DNA of 64,000 nt from the NCBI RefSeq assembly GCF_036324505.1, contig NC_086364.1, positions 18,297,648 through 18,361,647 on the forward strand, given 5' to 3'. Of this stretch, positions 37,332 to 48,600 are shown one piece after another. Under the pieces are notes generated by a model. It ran no database searches and was not told the origin of the DNA. It saw nothing but the letters and a program-made list of their open reading frames with translations. A program made the position numbers and the translations under genes. Source of the stretch: Eleginops maclovinus. Its lineage: Eukaryota; Chordata; Actinopteri; Perciformes; Eleginopidae. Every line of letters begins with the position of its first letter. Within the stretch, counting starts at the first letter, position 1.

Positions 37332-38368
37332 TGTTTAAATCTCTTAATGTGACTTCAATACATTAAGAGAGAAATGTCCAGGAAAAACGGTATAATAACA
37401 AGTTTAGCCATGTTGGTTTTAAGCTAAATGCTAACAACATTTATTTTTTAGCACAACACGCATTCCTTAATATCTGCACAAAACAGAATGGCAGAGAGCA
37501 GATATAATATATGCAGATTGTTCTTATAAAACCCATCGGTCAAAATAATACAAATCATGGCAGATGCTGCTATGTGCCCCATGGTGTCCGTAGCTAACAC
37601 AGTATTTGCACCTGGGTGTATAAAGGATGGCAAAATCAAACATAATTCATTTGCACATCTGCTGTAAAAGCTTCTCTAAAAGTAGCATTCAACTTGGCTA
37701 AATAGTTAGCTGTGTCTGCCAATCACTGGGACCATTTGATTTGAATTACCCTGTGAGAAAACAGTTTGTGATGCCTCCTATTTTTATTTTATTTTAAATG
37801 TGTCACGTACCATCTTGAATACAGTCAGTTGGTAGCGGGTGTAAATAGCTACAGTGGGACTATTCACACCCGGGGGCAAATATACACTCCGTTAAATTAA
37901 AGCAGCTTTAACGGTGATTTTCAATTACATTTTCCAGCTTCAAAATTCTCATTTGAGGGTGCTGTAATATATATATAGGAAACACAGGCTGAAAAATATT
38001 GGCTCCCATATAGTCCCTGCTCCCTGCTGTGTTTAATGAATCGAATAACCTGATCTCCGGGCTTTATATTTAGTCACAGACCTGTTGTGCATTCATGGAA
38101 GCAAGGAAGCAGGATCATGGATAACGTCCCAGAGTCTCGTGCCTTTGTGAAAGACAGCATGTGCAGAAACATGTGACAGGAAATGTGCTTGAATTGCGAT
38201 TTATTTTCAACGAGAAAGGAGACTATGCTCGATTCCTAAAAGCATTATTCCAGCAGAAGATGAGATTTTGATCAGTGATAGAATAATGAGCACACAACCA
38301 GTTATTTTTAAACATACAATGTTGGCACAGACTAACGAATCCAATCTGAAAAACCAAAAGGTCCCTAC
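37332..38368. other. Intergenic, no gene recognised
   Basis: No exon recognised. The part at about 37870-37970 is rich in ATTA/TAAT cores and could be regulatory. Confidence 0.4.
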
Positions 38369-38860
38369 TCAGATTGTGAGGCCAATTAAATGAATGGTGA
38401 CATGAAGTGTGCTTTTAAATTGCCTAATTGGCCAATACACCCCATTAATGGCCATTACCATTATCCGGAGTAAACGATTGAAATGAATGACAGCTTTAAT
38501 AAGGTGCACATTTCTACCCATAAACCCCCTTCTAGCTTGGGTAATGGCTTCGGTGGTATCATAGCAACAAGTGGCAAAGTAGGTGTGTGCAGAACATATG
38601 TGAGACATGTCTGTGTATGGTAATGATAGCTGGATTGTACATCGTCTGAATTGAATGGCACACAGTTGACATTTAGAACGTATGTTGAAATGCTTTGTAA
38701 TCAGGGAAGTCATTGTTTCAAAAGAAAACCTGTCAGGCACAACATCTCTCCCTATCTCCTCAGTCGCTGACAAAGAGGAAAATGAGACATCTTCCTTTGT
38801 ATGAGTGCAAATATCATCACTATCACCCAAGCTAAATCGTAATGATCCGAACATCAATAC
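38369..38860. promoter_or_regulatory. ATTA-rich block upstream of ras-dva
   Basis: About 0.7-1.2 kb upstream of the GTPase start there is complex, non-repetitive sequence. It has many homeodomain-type cores, including ATTAATGGCCATTA at 38442-38456 and CAATTAAATGAATGG. It also happens to hold a minus-strand open frame of 162 codons with no recognisable family. The absence of low-complexity runs and the long stop-free stretch suggest constraint. I infer a possible enhancer; conservation must be checked by alignment. Confidence 0.35.
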
Positions 38861-38894
38861 TAAAGCATGAGCTAATTATCAGCATATTTAAATA

Positions 38895-39110
38895 CAGCTC
38901 CGGATAAAATGAAGAGACCACTCCACCTTTTTCATAAATGTATGGCAGCCATTCCAGTGTCTGTTGAATTCCGACAGAGAAAAATTGTCAGTAGTTTATA
39001 GAATACAATAAATAAAAAGATAAATCATTAGATTCAGAGACACGTCTATACATAATAAAACAAGAGAAAATGATAATGCTGAAGTGGTCTCTTAATTTTT
39101 TCCACGGCTG
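38895..39110. mobile_element. TA-flanked Tc1/mariner-type MITE
   Basis: Inverted ends CAGCTCCGGATAAAATGAAG (left) and, in complement, CAGCCGTGGAAAAAATTAAG (right), each leading into AGAGACCACT, define a 216-bp element. TA flanks both sides (38893-38894 and 39111-39112). There is no coding capacity. It lies about 300 bp upstream of the ras-dva TATA-like box. Confidence 0.8.
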
Positions 39111-39405
39111 TATCTACTATAACTGATTTACATGAAACATCTTTGACAATTTGACGATTGATTGCAAGATGATGGATTTTTGACCATGTTTGATCCTGTT
39201 TGCAGCAGCAGTCCTGAATTTACCAAAACTCACCTGCAAACCTTTCCTGCTTTGCGTACAAAGATTTTAAGTAAAATCCTTTCTCTCCCCCTTTGTGTTT
39301 TTCCCTTACCTCTTCCATTGGTGTCTGTGATTGGCTGCTGTAAGCTAAGGAATACTGCCCTCTCCTGATTTGCTGGCAGCAGAAGTGGGCAGGAGCTGTG
39401 TGTGA

Positions 39406-39416
39406 ACATAAATACA
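39406..39416 (+). promoter_or_regulatory. TATA-like box of ras-dva
   Basis: CATAAATACAG lies about 165 bp before the chosen start codon. It is preceded at 39327 by TGATTGGCTG (an inverted CCAAT). The spacing fits a short 5' UTR of about 135 bases. Confidence 0.45.
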
Positions 39417-39575
39417 GAGTGCAGCTTTGACAGGCACACTCTTGTGCATCTGCTTTCATCATCCTCTCAAACAGAACTGCATCCAGCTCCATCACTGACA
39501 TCAAATCAGGCTAGGATCCACAGCAGAAGAGAACATTTCAAGCTGTGTTTTGGAGAAAAAAGACAGAAACTCATC

Positions 39576-40202
39576 ATGTCCTTTGAAGTAAAGGAGAAGA
39601 CAGAGGTGCGTTTGGTGTTTCTGGGAGCAGCAGGAGTGGGGAAGACAGCCCTGATCCAACGATTCCTCAAAGACACCTTTGAGCCCAAGCACCGGCGCAC
39701 AGTGGAGGAGCTTCACAGGAAGGAGTACGATGTGGCGGGTGTCAAAGTCACCATCAACATCATGGACACCAGTGGCAGCTACTCCTTCCCCGCCATGAGA
39801 AAGCTCTCCATCCAGAGCAGCGACGCCTTCGCCCTGGTGTATGCCGTGGACGACCCGGAATCCTTGGAGGCAGTGAAGACTCTTCGAGAGGAGATCCTGG
39901 AGGTCAAAGAGGACAAGTTCACACCGATTGTGGTGATAGGCAACAAGATAGACCGCCTCGATGAGCGTCAGGTGTCCAGCAAGGACGTGCTGTCCACAGT
40001 GGAGCAGGACTGGAACAACAGCTTCATGGAGTCCTCCGCCAAAGACAATGTCAATGTGATTGAAGCTTTCAGAGAGCTGCTCCAGCAGGCCAAACTGCCC
40101 AGCAGGTTCAGCCCGGCACTGTGCCGGAGACGGGAAACCTTCCCCAAGGAGAGCAACCAACGACCCTCACTGAACAAGACCAACAGCTGCCTCATTTCAT
40201 AA
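39576..40202 (+). CDS. ras-dva: Ras-dva family small GTPase
   Basis: An uninterrupted 208-residue Ras-superfamily GTPase in a single exon. Motifs seen: P-loop GAAGVGKT (17-24), switch II DTSGSYSFP (64-72) in place of DTAGQ, NKID (123-126), SSAK (153-156), a basic C-terminal region and a CAAX box CLIS (205-208) predicting farnesylation. The residue equivalent to Ras Gln61 is Ser, as in Rhes/Dexras-type proteins, so intrinsic GTP hydrolysis should be weak. Overall it matches the Ras-dva group described in Xenopus and fish, where it acts in anterior ectoderm and head patterning; the family is missing from placental mammals. The frame stays open 174 bases upstream (an ATG at 39402). I chose 39576 because the family begins there and the upstream part lies at or before the likely transcription start. 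Whether this is ras-dva1 or ras-dva2 is not settled. Confidence 0.85.
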   Translation: MSFEVKEKTEVRLVFLGAAGVGKTALIQRFLKDTFEPKHRRTVEELHRKEYDVAGVKVTINIMDTSGSYSFPAMRKLSIQSSDAFALVYAVDDPESLEAVKTLREEILEVKEDKFTPIVVIGNKIDRLDERQVSSKDVLSTVEQDWNNSFMESSAKDNVNVIEAFRELLQQAKLPSRFSPALCRRRETFPKESNQRPSLNKTNSCLIS

Positions 40203-40548
40203 GGATGAGGAGCTACTTGGAAGGCCAAAAGAGAATGTAAAAACTGATCACAAGAGACTGAAAGGACTTTGTTAGGGAGCTATATACCAAGGGATAGTGT
40301 TAAAGACTGGCTTGAAAGCATGCCATCAAACTTCGCAGCAGCACTGGAGCCGAAGAGATTCTACAATGAGGACAGACGTGTCAACAAATATCAGATTCAA
40401 GACTAATGTGGTTGAATTTGTCTTTAAAAAATGTGCACTTACTGTGAATGTTAAAAAAGTGGGGGTAATAATTGGTGTAGAAGCAGCGTTATGTTCAAAT
40501 GTATGCAAGGTTTTATTTTGAAGTTTGTGTTACTGGTGTCAAATAAGT

Positions 40549-40720
40549 GCAATAAATGTGAAGTGATGGGTATTCATGCAAAAGTGTGTTTGACATAAGA
40601 TGGTTTGAAGAAGTGAACAACACAAGGAGAACAGTTTATATTTTTGTACAGCTGCACATGTTGTGAATTAATGTACTTGCTGATGTTTATCTTTCTTTTT
40701 ATTTGACTTATTAATAAAGC
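40549..40720 (+). terminator. ras-dva poly(A) signals
   Basis: AATAAA occurs at about 40550 and TTAATAAAGC at about 40710. Each is a candidate cleavage signal for the GTPase transcript, giving a 3' UTR of about 0.35-0.55 kb. GT-rich sequence follows the second. Confidence 0.6.
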
Positions 40721-40739
40721 TTTCTTTTGAAGTTGTTTG

Positions 40740-41040
40740 ACTTGTTTTTAATCATCATCACTTAGAAGACCAGGGCGAATTTCTTATTCAGTGTTTGAAA
40801 TAAAATTACAAGGAGAGAACTCTACTGGACTTATTTGCAGATTATTCATTGATCCTTTTTATTTTGGGGGGGCACACAATGGAACAATATAGAAGATATG
40901 CCAATAAGTTATCACAGCCTAAACTGGATACAATGAAAGGGGAGATAAAGCTTGCCCGGGCTCAAGTGTGCAGCTCACATGACAAATGTTGGCATCTAAA
41001 GAATTTTATATTGACCATAACAAATTTGATTATGCTGCAA
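40740..41040. other. Intergenic between ras-dva and a LINE tail
   Basis: A 64-codon frame at 40849 has no recognisable family. Nothing else was seen. Confidence 0.4.
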
Positions 41041-41660
41041 TAATAATAATAAAGCGTTATTTATACAGCACTTTTCATACAGCACGTGCAGCTCAAAGTG
41101 CTTTACAAAAATGACACAAATCACAAGTTAAAATTAAACAATAAATTCCCCTCAGATCAGATGTTTAACACTTTTTCAGATACATGCAGCGTAACAACAT
41201 ATACAATTTGAACAGGTTAAGAGACATATGATAAAAAAACAACAAAATAAATAATGATTCCCAAAAAATAAGTGAATCGATGCAAAAATATGAAACCCTA
41301 TAAAATAAAAGACATGTGTACGATAAAAATAAAACAGATAATAGTAATAAAACCTTCAAAATCTAAATAAAGGGTGAGTGATTAAAAGACCAACTTAAAA
41401 GGAAACGTTGCAATTATAACTGCTAAATAAATAATATAAGTTAAAACCCTTTAAGACTTATAAAATGAGTAAAACAATATAAAGGTAGGTAGATAATAAA
41501 GACTAAAAGACCATTGAAAGGGGCGTGCAGCGAATAAAAAGCTAATCCAAAAATGGCAAAAAATGCAAGTCAGAATTGATTCTATAGCACAGTGAAAAAC
41601 AAAGGTCAATACATCAAATCAGTACCTAACAAACAACAGAAGACATACAAAAAAATAAGA
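41041..41660 (-). mobile_element. LINE/SINE-type tail and A-rich remnant
   Basis: It starts with (TAA)n and then GCGTTATTTATACAGCACTT and TGCAGCTCAAAGTGCTTTAC, a well-known 3' end of teleost L2-like LINEs and their partner SINEs, here in reverse orientation. A-rich sequence with dispersed AAATAAA continues to about 41660 without readable reverse transcriptase. Confidence 0.55.
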
Positions 41661-43022
41661 AAGCTTTAACTGATTTTTGGGATATGCCATATCATTTAAG
41701 CTCTTAAAAAATACTGTCACATGTCACTACTATCAGAAGACAAGGTGTGAAAGCGAGTAGCAGTTCTCTGGTATTTACATAAGCAGACTTTAAAATTCCT
41801 CTTAAGAAGTGAAACCCACCCTTCTTCCTCTTGGCTCATCGACATGCACCTGTTGAGAGGTGTGTATACAACCGAGCCAAAGCCAAATGGCATATCAAAT
41901 AACTGTTACTCCACTACAACTTCTTGCCTTTTTTTGACTTTGACCTTTTACTCATAGTAGTTGTTGGCCAAGAAATGTAAAAAGAATACAAAACATTAAC
42001 TGCTGCATCACTCAGCCAACATGCCTGTATACCGAGTGATTGTTGTGTGTGATATATGTTCCAAGGATCCCTGGAAAGTGGTCTTCATACCGAGGGTATT
42101 AATAAAAGTAAAGCACATTTTGGAAATATCTGCATCGGTCTAACACTAAAAAACGGAGTTCCATGATCTCTGTTCTGTGTTGTTTTGCCCTCTGGTGGTC
42201 ATTATACACAAAAAAATATATGAATTATCTTAGTAGGTGTATAGGGGGAATCAGGTATTTTGAAATAATGTCAAATAAGAAATGAAGGGAACCAAAAACC
42301 TGAGAAAATGAATCAGCTTCCGATTCTTACGACTGCTTCAATGCATGATAGTAACTTAAAAAATAAGCCTATTATGCCATTTTAGTTGATGTGGGCCACT
42401 GCAGTTTCTTGAAAGTACACACAATTAAAAGTATCTAGCACTCCGACTTACAAATACGCACTTCATGCCCGCCATGAAATACGAAGGCTGGTTAAATTCA
42501 TTGTTGATTGACTTTTCGATGTTCCCTTATAGCCCTTCATTAGTGGTGTTAACTGTTTGTCTGACTGTTAAAGAGCAACAAGGCGAGTCAAAAGGTATGC
42601 TTCCCCTTTCCAAAACATACAGAGACAAGGTGCATTGTGTGCCCAGAATCAGACGAGGAAGTGACATATCATGATCAGATCTCAGGTTCCTCTTTGTGTC
42701 CCGTTAAAACTCACTGCTGTCTTCAGTCGGCTCACAGCAGGAGACAGAAACTGTACGGCACACAGACGGATGCAAGAGAGGCAGATTCTCCTTTTTAAAG
42801 CTCAGGTGGGAACTAGGCTGTCCATTCGGGTTGTCTATAGCTCTATCATAGATAGGATTTACATGGAAGCATACTTTTTTTATGATGACAGCTTAAATGG
42901 CGGGTGCTTTTTACTATGTCTCTGCTCCTGGACTTGGTCAAAGCTCCTCAGTGTTTTATGGATAGCTGAAAAGTTTTGAACAAGTGTAGGATCTCTGACG
43001 TCACTTCGTCACATAGAGAGAT
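41661..43022. other. Intergenic, no gene recognised
   Basis: Frames at 42465 and 42671 are open for 69 and 102 codons but have no domain and no splice pairing. Confidence 0.4.
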
Positions 43023-43490
43023 GGGGAAAGTGTAGGAATACTGTGTTACAAGTCCTGCATTCAAAATGTTACTCAAGTAAAAGTGCAAAGGTATTGGCAT
43101 CATTGTGCTGATTGGTCCATTTCAGAATAATATATCTGATATGTTTTATAATTATTGATCATTAAAGTGTTCTCAAAGCTGGTAAAGGTGCAGCTAGTTT
43201 GAATGACTTTGTATTCTGCATGGTAGCTTGTGAATTTACTCCAGGTGGAACTAAAGTCTGATTTGAGGGTTGATTATATTTCACATCATTAATCCAAATC
43301 TGCCTAGCAACTAAACGTATTAAATAGATGTAGTAAAAGTGCACAACTTACCTCTGAATTAGAGTGGAATAGAAGTACAAAGTAGCATATAATGGAAATA
43401 CTGAAGTAGTATAGTAGAAGTATCTCAAAATTGTACTTAAGTACAGTACTCGAGTAAATGTACTTTGTTACTTGCCACCTCTGAGCATAT
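43023..43490. mobile_element. Teleost 'AAGTAC' interspersed repeat, copy 1
   Basis: The right part reads GAAGTATCTCAAAATTGTAC, TTAAGTACAGTACTCGAGTA, then AATGTACTTTGTTACTTGCC. The left part has TTACTCAAGTAAAAGTGCAA. These are diagnostic strings of an abundant percomorph MITE-like repeat whose two ends are inversely related. A second copy lies at 55487. No protein is encoded. Confidence 0.6.
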
Positions 43491-45300
43491 AATTGTACCA
43501 TACCATAATTGGTACGAGTTCAAAATAGACTTGCTGTAGAACTGCACATAACAGTTAAAGGTAGGCCTACTCATACATATTGTTCACCCATACTGTTTTT
43601 ACATGTTTTAATTACCTTTATTCTGTTGATCACCATTGTTTTTGTCCAAGTATGTATGATTAGATGTTCGGTATTTAATTTAACATTGTGTTTTCATCTT
43701 ACATGTATGTAGTTTATGTATTTCTGCATTTCACTTTTTAACTCTAATTCCTCTTTGGGATTTTGTTGCGATGGTTCCTTATTTGGTTGAGACAATTCAC
43801 AGCAAGAGGAAACTGGTTTATTTTCATACAATTTGACCAACTAGAGCTAGACAGAGTTGTGTGTGTAGTCTAAATTAGAAGACTGAAACTTCAGAGACGT
43901 CAGGGGAACAGTTTATTCAGAGACGACATGATGAAATACACCGGCGACGGATAACATTTAAGCCTGCATAGCAACAGCATTTAATATCGACAACCTTTGA
44001 ATCTGTGCCAACACCAGCGTGTGCGTTGAGCTCTTAAATACCCATCCGGAGGAATCCAGCATACATAATAACAACAAAACGGAGCAGAAGGCGTTCAGCT
44101 CTTCTGTATGGAAGACATATCGACATGTGAAATGGGAACAAACTTTGAACGAATAATTGTGGCTTTTTAAGTATATTTCCCTGAGCAGGAGGCTTGATCC
44201 TCACAGAAATACACACTGAAGTTTATTCAGAGGGCGAAAAGGGGTGCGTGTTCAAAGTGTTTAATGGGAAAATATCAAAGTTGTACATGAACATTAAGAC
44301 CCCAGTGATGTTTTTGCCAGTTGACTAAAAACGTACATCTTTCACATTAATGCTGGGGATTTTCATACCTTTCAAGCAGTCATCAGTTTCCAATTACTTT
44401 GGTTCGGCACAAAAACAACCTCAGAGCCCACCATGTTGACATTTTTCATGGTTGTGTTTGTAAAGTGATGCACCTAAAGCACGGGACCTTTTGGTACATC
44501 CAGGTGCCGGTTCAACACTCGAGTTTTAAGACTTCAACGTTTGTAATTTGAAACAAAGATGGCCATTTCTGTGTAATTCACCTTCAGTGTGATGTCACTA
44601 TCAGTCATTTGAGATAAAAACCGTAACAGGTTTGCTCAGTCAGGTGCTATGGAGTATGTGAAAGGGTCAGTCAACTTAAATCAACATAATAACAATAGGA
44701 AAGAAAAAAATCGAAACTCAATGCTATAAAATATATCCGTGTTTCATTTATGTCACAGCCGCAATACAGTGGAAGTCAATGGAATTTCATTTGGTGTGAT
44801 TAAATCCTTTAAATATCTCCATTACAGGAAATAATGTCCAAGTTCGTGCACGCTTCTCTGTGAACATATTTCAATTCGAGCCCCACATTTTCCATTTCAA
44901 ACAAAGCATATTAATTATTTGAGGACTGTAAATGAGATTCCATTGACTTCCATTGCACAGGGGTAACAGCAGAAACAAACAGGAGCAGATTCCTCAAAGC
45001 AACAAGCACTAAACCAAAACTATATTTTCTAAGACAAGGTAGGAAAACGTGTTTTTTCATAATTTAGTTGAACTAACATAAAATAAATAACCATTCATCT
45101 CCACCAGTGTTAAGAACCTTTTCGTGTCACATAGGAGATGTTGCCAAGCATCCAAATAATTACCAACATTGGTGCATATAAATAGGTTTGGGCATCAATA
45201 AGCAGGAGTGTGTCCAATGCTGTCTCTGGTTTCAAGCAACACGCGTCACAGTCTCGATCAGAAGGAACATTGTGAGTAAAGCACAAACGCTTGAAACCGG
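43491..45300. other. Region downstream of prpsap1
   Basis: No exon recognised. It may include alternative 3' UTR of prpsap1, since TTTATT (AATAAA on the minus strand) recurs at about 43829, 43911 and 44222. Confidence 0.4.
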
Positions 45301-45304
45301 ACAA

Positions 45305-45310
45305 TTTATT
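45305..45310 (-). terminator. prpsap1 poly(A) signal candidate
   Basis: TTTATT on the plus strand is AATAAA on the minus strand, about 355 bases after the prpsap1 stop codon. It is the nearest canonical signal. Confidence 0.45.
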
Positions 45311-45662
45311 CTCTTCTCTATTGCTGTTGAAGCTCATCAGATGAGGTAACGGCGCAGTGCAAGACAAAATAATTATTTAAATATAAAGCATTTCCGCGCA
45401 AGTCGGAAAAGCGGAGCTCGACGAGGAGAGGCTTCAAAAAAAATGACTGAATACATCAACGTTTTTTTAACCTAACAAAGCACATTGTTACACCTTTTGA
45501 CAAGAAGTTGAATAACTGCTTAGTATTTACTATTTAAACCTCTTAGGATACATGTAGTCCTGACACACAACACATGGATCATGGCGTTAGCATGTTTTTT
45601 CAGCACTGCGTAGAAGTGCTCTAATTTTCAGTCACGGCCACACCCACCTGTCCCTCTTCCCT

Positions 45663-48600
45663 CTAGTCGTCCGTGGTGATGTTGCGGAACAGGTAGGCCA
45701 TGGACTCCCCGTTGTGGATGCGGCGGATGGCCTCGGCTAAGATCATGCTGACGTCCACCGTCTTGATTTTGGGACACTGTAGCTTTTGTACTTCATGGGG
45801 GACTGTGTTGGTTACCACCACCTGAGAGAGCGGGGGAGGGGGGATAGTCATTGATTATAGACTTAATGAGAGTGGTTTCTTTTCCTGCTGATTAAAAATC
45901 TTCACAATCACAGATTTGATCACAAGGCCCTATTATGCTAATTGTCATAGTCAAGTCTGCTCTGATTGGTTAGCTGGCCACTTCAACTTTGGTTTTTGGA
46001 AACCTGGATTGGTTTTAAGGAACTGAAAATGAACAGAAAATACAACGCAACACAATGCTACTTCCAATTTTGTTTTAGAACTAACTTCATGCCATAAGAA
46101 GTCAGCAAAAAAATATCAGAAGGAAGTATCATCCTTCTTTGTTTTACATTGTGGTTATAAAGAATAAATGACAGCAAAAGATGTCTTTTCTTCGTACTTC
46201 CTTAATTACAGTGGGGCAAAAAAGTATTTAGTCAGCCACCAATTGTGCAAGTTCTCCCATTTAAAAAGATGAGAGAGGCCTGTAATTTTCATCATAGGTA
46301 CACTTCAACTATGAGAGACAAAATGAGAAAAAGAAATCCAGGAAATCACATTGTAGGATTTTTAATGAATTCATTGGTAAATTCCTCGGTAAAATAAGTA
46401 TTTGGTCACCTACAAACAAGCAAGATTTCTGGCTCTCACAGACCTGTAACTTCTTCTTAAAGAGGCTCCTCTGTCCTCCACTCGTTACCTGTATTAATGG
46501 CACCTTTTTGAACTCGTTATCAGTATAAAAGACACCTGACCACAACCTCAAACAGTCATACTCCAAACTCCACTATGGTCAAGACCAAAGAGCTGTCAAA
46601 GGAGACCAGAGACAAAATTGTAGACCTGCACCAGGCTGGGAAAACTGAATCTGCAATAGGTAAGCAGCTTGGTGTGAAGAAATCAACTGTGGGAGCAATT
46701 ATTAGAAAATGGAAGACATACAAGACCACTGCTAATCTCCCTCCATCTGGGGCTCCACGCAAGATCTCACCCCGTGGGGTCAAAATGATCACAAGAACGG
46801 TGAGCAAAAATCCCAGAACCACACGGGGGGACCTAGTGAATGACCTGCAGAGAGCTGGGACCAAAGTAACAGAGGCTACCATCAGTAACACACTACGCCG
46901 CCAGGGACTTAAATCCTGCAGTTCCAGACGTGTCCCCCTGCTTAAGCCAGTACATGTCCAGGCCCGTCTGAAGTTTGCTAGAGGGCATTTGGATGATCCA
47001 GAAGAGGATTGGGAGAATGTCATATGGTCAGATGAAACCAAAATAGAACTTTTTGGTAAAAACTCAACTCGTGGTGTTTGGAGGAGAAAGAATGCAGAGT
47101 TGCATCCAAAGAACACCATACCTACTGTGAAGCATGGGGGTGGAAACATCATGCTTTGGGGCTGTTTTTCTGCAAAGGGACCAGGACGACTGATCCGTGT
47201 AAAGGAAAGAATGAATGGGGCCATGTATCGTGAGATTTAGAGTGAAAACGTCCTTCCATCAGCAAGGGCACTGAAGATGAAGCGTGGCTGGGTCTTTCAG
47301 CATGACAATGATCCCAAACACACCGCCAGGGCAACGAAGGAGTGGCTTCGTAAGAAGCATTTCAAGGTCCTGGAGTGGCCTAGCCAGTCTCCAGACCTCA
47401 ACCCCATAGAAAATCTTTGGAGGGAGTTGAAAGTCCGTGTTGCCCAGCGACAGCCCCAAAACATCACTGCTTTAGAAGAGATCTGCATGGAGGAATGGGC
47501 CAAAATACCAGCAACAGTGTGTGAAAACCTTGTGAAGACTTACAGAAAACGTTTGACCTCTGTCATTGCCAACAAAGGGTATATAACAAAGTATTGAGAT
47601 GAACTTTTGTTATTGACCAAATACTTATTTTCCACAATCATTTGAAAATAAATTCTTTAAAAATCCTACAATGTGATTTCCTGGATTGTTTCCCCCATTC
47701 TGTCTCTCATAGTTGAAGTATACCTATGATAAAAATTACAGGCCTCTCTCATCTTTTTAAATGGGAGAACTTGCACAATTGGTGGCTGACTAAATACTTT
47801 TTTGCCCCACTGTATATTTGACAGGTATGCCACAACACATTCATAGAAAATCCAACAATACTACGCATCATTTTAAAAATGCATTGCCGTGGACTCACCT
47901 CATCGATGGCGGATTCCTCGATGAGGCGCGGAGCATCAGCCGACAGTAAGCCGTGTGTGGCCATGATATAAATCTTATACGCTCCTCTCTCTTTCAGGAT
48001 CTCTGCAGCTGCAACAAAGTCTCCCACATCGTCTATAATGTCATCCTGGAAGAAAAAGAATAATTAGACTCAACAATTACCCCCCCAGTCTCTTTGTCTT
48101 CGTCACAGTGTATCCAAGTAGCTTAGGATAACATCAGGAACATTCAAAGTAAGTGCCTTCACATCAAGACGGTGAATTGACTCAATAATGTCCGTTACAT
48201 ACTGTAGGAATATCCATCATTAGCCTACGTCAGCTAAAATTAGCCACCATAAATCGCTGTTCCGGCTACATACAAATAGCAGCAAAACCCTTTCTTTTTA
48301 TTTATGTATTTATCTGAACAAGGACAGTGCATACATAACATTAATCTCAGAAAAGACAAGAGATGATTTATGCCAGATTTGAGCTAAAACCTAATTTTCA
48401 CCTGAATCTTTTACTCACTAGATTTGGTAAGCGTATGTTTTATTTCTAATATTTATATCTTTAAATATTTTGCTTCATCTTATTTTTATTCCATCTCATA
48501 TAACTTTTAACTACACGGCTTGGTTGAATACTCCGATCTGATTGGTCAATTTGAACATTTCAGAAGTTGTTAATACTCGATAACAGACCACTAGTAAGGA

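Noticed and set aside
38369..38857. Minus-strand open frame of 162 codons
   Set aside because: No domain, no start context or splice sites, and composition typical of non-coding sequence. Reported only as part of a possible regulatory block.
39402..39575. 58-residue N-terminal extension of the Ras-dva protein
   Set aside because: The extension is not part of the family, and its ATG lies at or just before the likely TATA-like box. It is treated as promoter and 5' UTR.
39501..40160. Minus-strand frame of 219 codons opposite ras-dva
   Set aside because: It is the antisense shadow of the GTPase gene, whose codon bias keeps the reverse frame open.
46556..47224. Minus-strand frame of 222 codons opposite the Tc1 transposase
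   Set aside because: Antisense shadow of the transposase; no independent family match.
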